This document shows, one piece after another, positions 59,570 through 61,253 of a DNA stretch of 61,253 bases. A model generated the notes under the pieces. It did not search any database. It saw nothing but the letters and a program-made list of their open reading frames with translations, and was not told where the DNA came from. Within the stretch, counting starts at the first letter, position 1, and each line of letters begins with the position of its first letter. The stretch covers positions 1 through 61,253 of the forward strand of contig JAIPHJ010000010.1 in NCBI GenBank assembly GCA_021735245.1, written 5' to 3'. Made by a program: the position numbers and the translations under genes. This DNA is from Candidatus Bipolaricaulota bacterium. Lineage in GTDB: Bacteria; Bipolaricaulota; Bipolaricaulia; M55B111.

Positions 59570-60724
59570 ATGATGACTAGCGTGAGAGAGGTAGCTTCTA
59601 ATGCCGGCGAGAGGTACGAAGAACTGAATAGTTTCGAAGCGGATCAGGAGATAACAGCGGGTTCCATGAGGATTAAATGCCACGTCAAGTTCAGGAAACC
59701 CAGGAGCATGGCCGTGGAGTACGAGGACTACCGGAGTCCGCTGGAGGATTTTGAAGTCAAGCTGTCAGGAGGGCCGGAATTCGTCGGAGAAGATCTCGTC
59801 GATTCCCGGATAATTTACGGGGGAAAGGAGACATGGATTCACCTGGTTGATAAGAACACCGCGGTTAAAAAAGATGGCAAGCTTCTTTATTCCCCGTTTG
59901 CCGGCGTAGACGTGATAGGTCAGCTGGGTTTTCTTCCCTCTCTGGTCGAAGATTTCTTACTGAAAGATGACGGAGAAGGCGAGATAAACGAACACCCGGT
60001 AAACCGGCTGGGTCTAAAGCCGAAGACCTCGAGGCGGTCTCTCTTCTTGAAAGACGAGGTATTTAACCTGGACAGAGCGGAGATAGCTCTGGACGAGGAA
60101 CTCGGATTGCCGCGAAAGATATCTTACTATCCCGGTCAGGGCGAACAGCTCAGGTTTTCGGGAAGCCAGGGAAATCCTGTCTTCGTCGAGTATTCCAACT
60201 ACGAAGTGGACGGGCTCGGCCGGGGGGACTTTCAATTCGATCCTTCGAAGGTAGACAGGGTATTCGAGGAGCAGGCGGTTTCGGAAGAAGAGTTCGAAGA
60301 AGAATTTCCGCTTTCAGTGCCAATTGTCGAAATCGAAGAAAAAGGTTACGAACGAGCTCGCGATAAAGTTTCGATCCTGAAGGACGACGAGACGGGAAGA
60401 GCGTACAGCTCGATTACTTTCCTCAAATCCGACGAGGGAGGACGGCCTACCAGTTCGGTACAGCTATTGGTCGGTAACTATCTTTCCCGGGAAATGACTC
60501 GACATCGGGCCTACATGTCCGAACACGGTGAAGAGATAGATCTAGATGGATCCTCCGCTCAGCTGGCGGATAGAAGTGAAGTGGTTAAGGATCGTTTGCC
60601 CGAGGAGTGGGAACAGGAAATCTTCGAAGTTAGCTGGCAGGGAGACGAGTCGTTTTACTTCCTGCTGGGTCAAGCAATAGAAAAGGACGAGTTACTTGAT
60701 CTCGCTCGTACTTTCCAGAGTTAA
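59570..60724 (+). CDS. LolA-like/DUF4367-like protein without visible signal peptide
   Basis: 384-residue protein. Residues 1-230 look like a LolA/RseB-type half-barrel: LNSFEADQEITAGSMRIKCHVKFRKPRSMAVEY at the start (outline), YGGKETWIHLVDKNTA, FLPSLVEDFLLKDDG and GLPRKISYYPGQGE. The last part (WEQEIFEVSWQGDESFYFLLGQAIEKDELLDLARTF in outline) resembles DUF4367. Such proteins are normally exported, but no hydrophobic leader is present and the preceding stop leaves no room for one. It may be cytoplasmic or anchored through a partner. ATG is tandem (ATGATG). Confidence 0.55.
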   Translation: MMTSVREVASNAGERYEELNSFEADQEITAGSMRIKCHVKFRKPRSMAVEYEDYRSPLEDFEVKLSGGPEFVGEDLVDSRIIYGGKETWIHLVDKNTAVKKDGKLLYSPFAGVDVIGQLGFLPSLVEDFLLKDDGEGEINEHPVNRLGLKPKTSRRSLFLKDEVFNLDRAEIALDEELGLPRKISYYPGQGEQLRFSGSQGNPVFVEYSNYEVDGLGRGDFQFDPSKVDRVFEEQAVSEEEFEEEFPLSVPIVEIEEKGYERARDKVSILKDDETGRAYSSITFLKSDEGGRPTSSVQLLVGNYLSREMTRHRAYMSEHGEEIDLDGSSAQLADRSEVVKDRLPEEWEQEIFEVSWQGDESFYFLLGQAIEKDELLDLARTFQS

Positions 60725-60848
60725 ATTTTAGGATAGCATCAGACGGAATGTGGAGTCCTTCTTGCCCTTTAGGTAGATGAGCCGTTTCGCTGACAATAAC
60801 ATCACGGCCTTTCTCTGACGAATTCCGTGGTGGTTTTCAAGAATTCAT

Positions 60849-60878
60849 AACAGGCTGGGCCTTGTGTTCCAGCCTGTT
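60849..60878 (+). terminator. Hairpin downstream of the LolA-like gene
   Basis: AACAGGCTGG (60849-60858) pairs perfectly with CCAGCCTGTT (60869-60878); no T-run follows. The remaining bases from 60725 to 61070 show no gene. Confidence 0.5.
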
Positions 60879-61070
60879 GTCGCTTGGTCTCAGTTCTTCC
60901 ACCGTCGTACGAAAGCGAAACTTAATTTAACCTAAATCATGCAATTCTCTCTCCTAAGACCAACTTATAATTCAGTCTACAGGAAAAAATAGTCCCTATT
61001 TGAGAAACTTAGTTATCTTCACCTATTAGGTGATATCTAAAGCGTTAAATCAAGTTCCTCTTCCAGGGCT

Positions 61071-61253
61071 TTCAACCAGCACCCAGTTTGATATCGATTA
61101 CCAGACGGTGAAAAATACTTTCACCAAAAAACCTCTTCTGTATACTGGTTTCATTTTTGAAGTCCATATTAAACTGGGTGCTGGACCAACTCCCGTTTAT
61201 CAAATAAGTCCTTCGGTTAACTCTTCCCTGTTAATTTAACAAATCAAAACCGC
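61071..61253. repeat. Terminal direct repeat, copy B (183 bp)
   Basis: Same orientation as bases 1-183, identical at about 177 of 183 positions. Differences cluster at positions 123-126 of the unit, with single changes elsewhere. The internal 14-bp inverted repeat is intact (61076-61089 and 61171-61184). The window stops where the similarity to copy A stops. A 69-codon frame across it is not a credible gene. Confidence 0.85.

Noticed and set aside
61030-61239. 69-codon frame across the right terminal repeat
   Set aside because: It lies in repeat DNA, the matching copy at the left end has changes that do not favour coding, and no ribosome site is present.
1-61253. CRISPR array, prophage or transposase-bearing element
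   Set aside because: No regularly spaced repeats, phage structural genes or transposase frames were seen anywhere in the window.

Overview
The window reads as one block of bacterial chromosome from a deep-branching, probably anaerobic lineage. Soluble proteins look rich in Asp and Glu, TTG and GTG starts are common, trehalose synthesis is encoded twice, and the carbohydrate genes resemble those of Thermotoga. A salt-adapted relative of Thermotogota, Bipolaricaulota or similar candidate phyla would fit. No rRNA or marker set is present, so the phylum stays open. The first and last 183 bases are near-identical copies of one repeat, so this may be a whole contig that ended at repeats.

Left part (0.2-6.1 kb, minus strand): a sugar-phosphate and compatible-solute block of phosphofructokinase, TreT-type trehalose synthase, OtsA/OtsB and GalT. 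From 6.2 to 10.7 kb runs a complete branched-chain-amino-acid-type ABC transporter (livKHMGF) whose binding protein carries a Tat-type signal, followed by a nitroreductase. At 11.5-13.5 kb lie upp and a cyclic-2,3-diphosphoglycerate-synthetase-like GTPase. From 13.7 to 18.4 kb is a HAD phosphatase and a CUT1 sugar importer with a CbiR-like TIM-barrel gene between its parts. Its likely ATPase sits at 19.1 kb, beyond the opposing coaD.

Housekeeping stretch (20.4-29.5 kb): DUF502 and rhomboid membrane proteins, an IGHMBP2-like helicase, tRNA-Leu(CAA), rpmB, tsaB, a UPF0145 protein, spoVG, tRNA-Gln(UUG), VanZ-like, TPM, zinc-ribbon and Nif3 proteins. From 29.7 to 37.6 kb come a GH130 enzyme, a two-domain GT4 protein, a phosphatase, a lipid-kinase-like protein, HU and a LysO-like exporter.

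The most coherent system is at 38.2-55.0 kb: a GntR regulator, a CUT2-type importer, then iolG, iolM, iolN, iolO, uxaE, an SDR reductase, gnd, a 2-hydroxyacid dehydrogenase, a gluconokinase-like kinase and a split transketolase. Read by analogy with Thermotoga maritima, this takes up inositol (or a similar polyol), oxidises it to scyllo-inosose and a diketo-inositol, opens the ring to 5-keto-L-gluconate, epimerises to tagaturonate and fructuronate, and appears to drain through 6-phosphogluconate into pentose phosphates instead of through KDG. A 460-bp nested inverted-repeat structure separates the two transketolase genes.

The right end (55.1-60.7 kb) carries a PKD lipoprotein, pcm, a DUF2007 protein, an RluB-type pseudouridine synthase, an M42 peptidase and a LolA/DUF4367-like protein. 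Many intergenic regions hold imperfect inverted repeats about 80-120 bp across. I found no insertion sequence with a transposase, no CRISPR array and no prophage.
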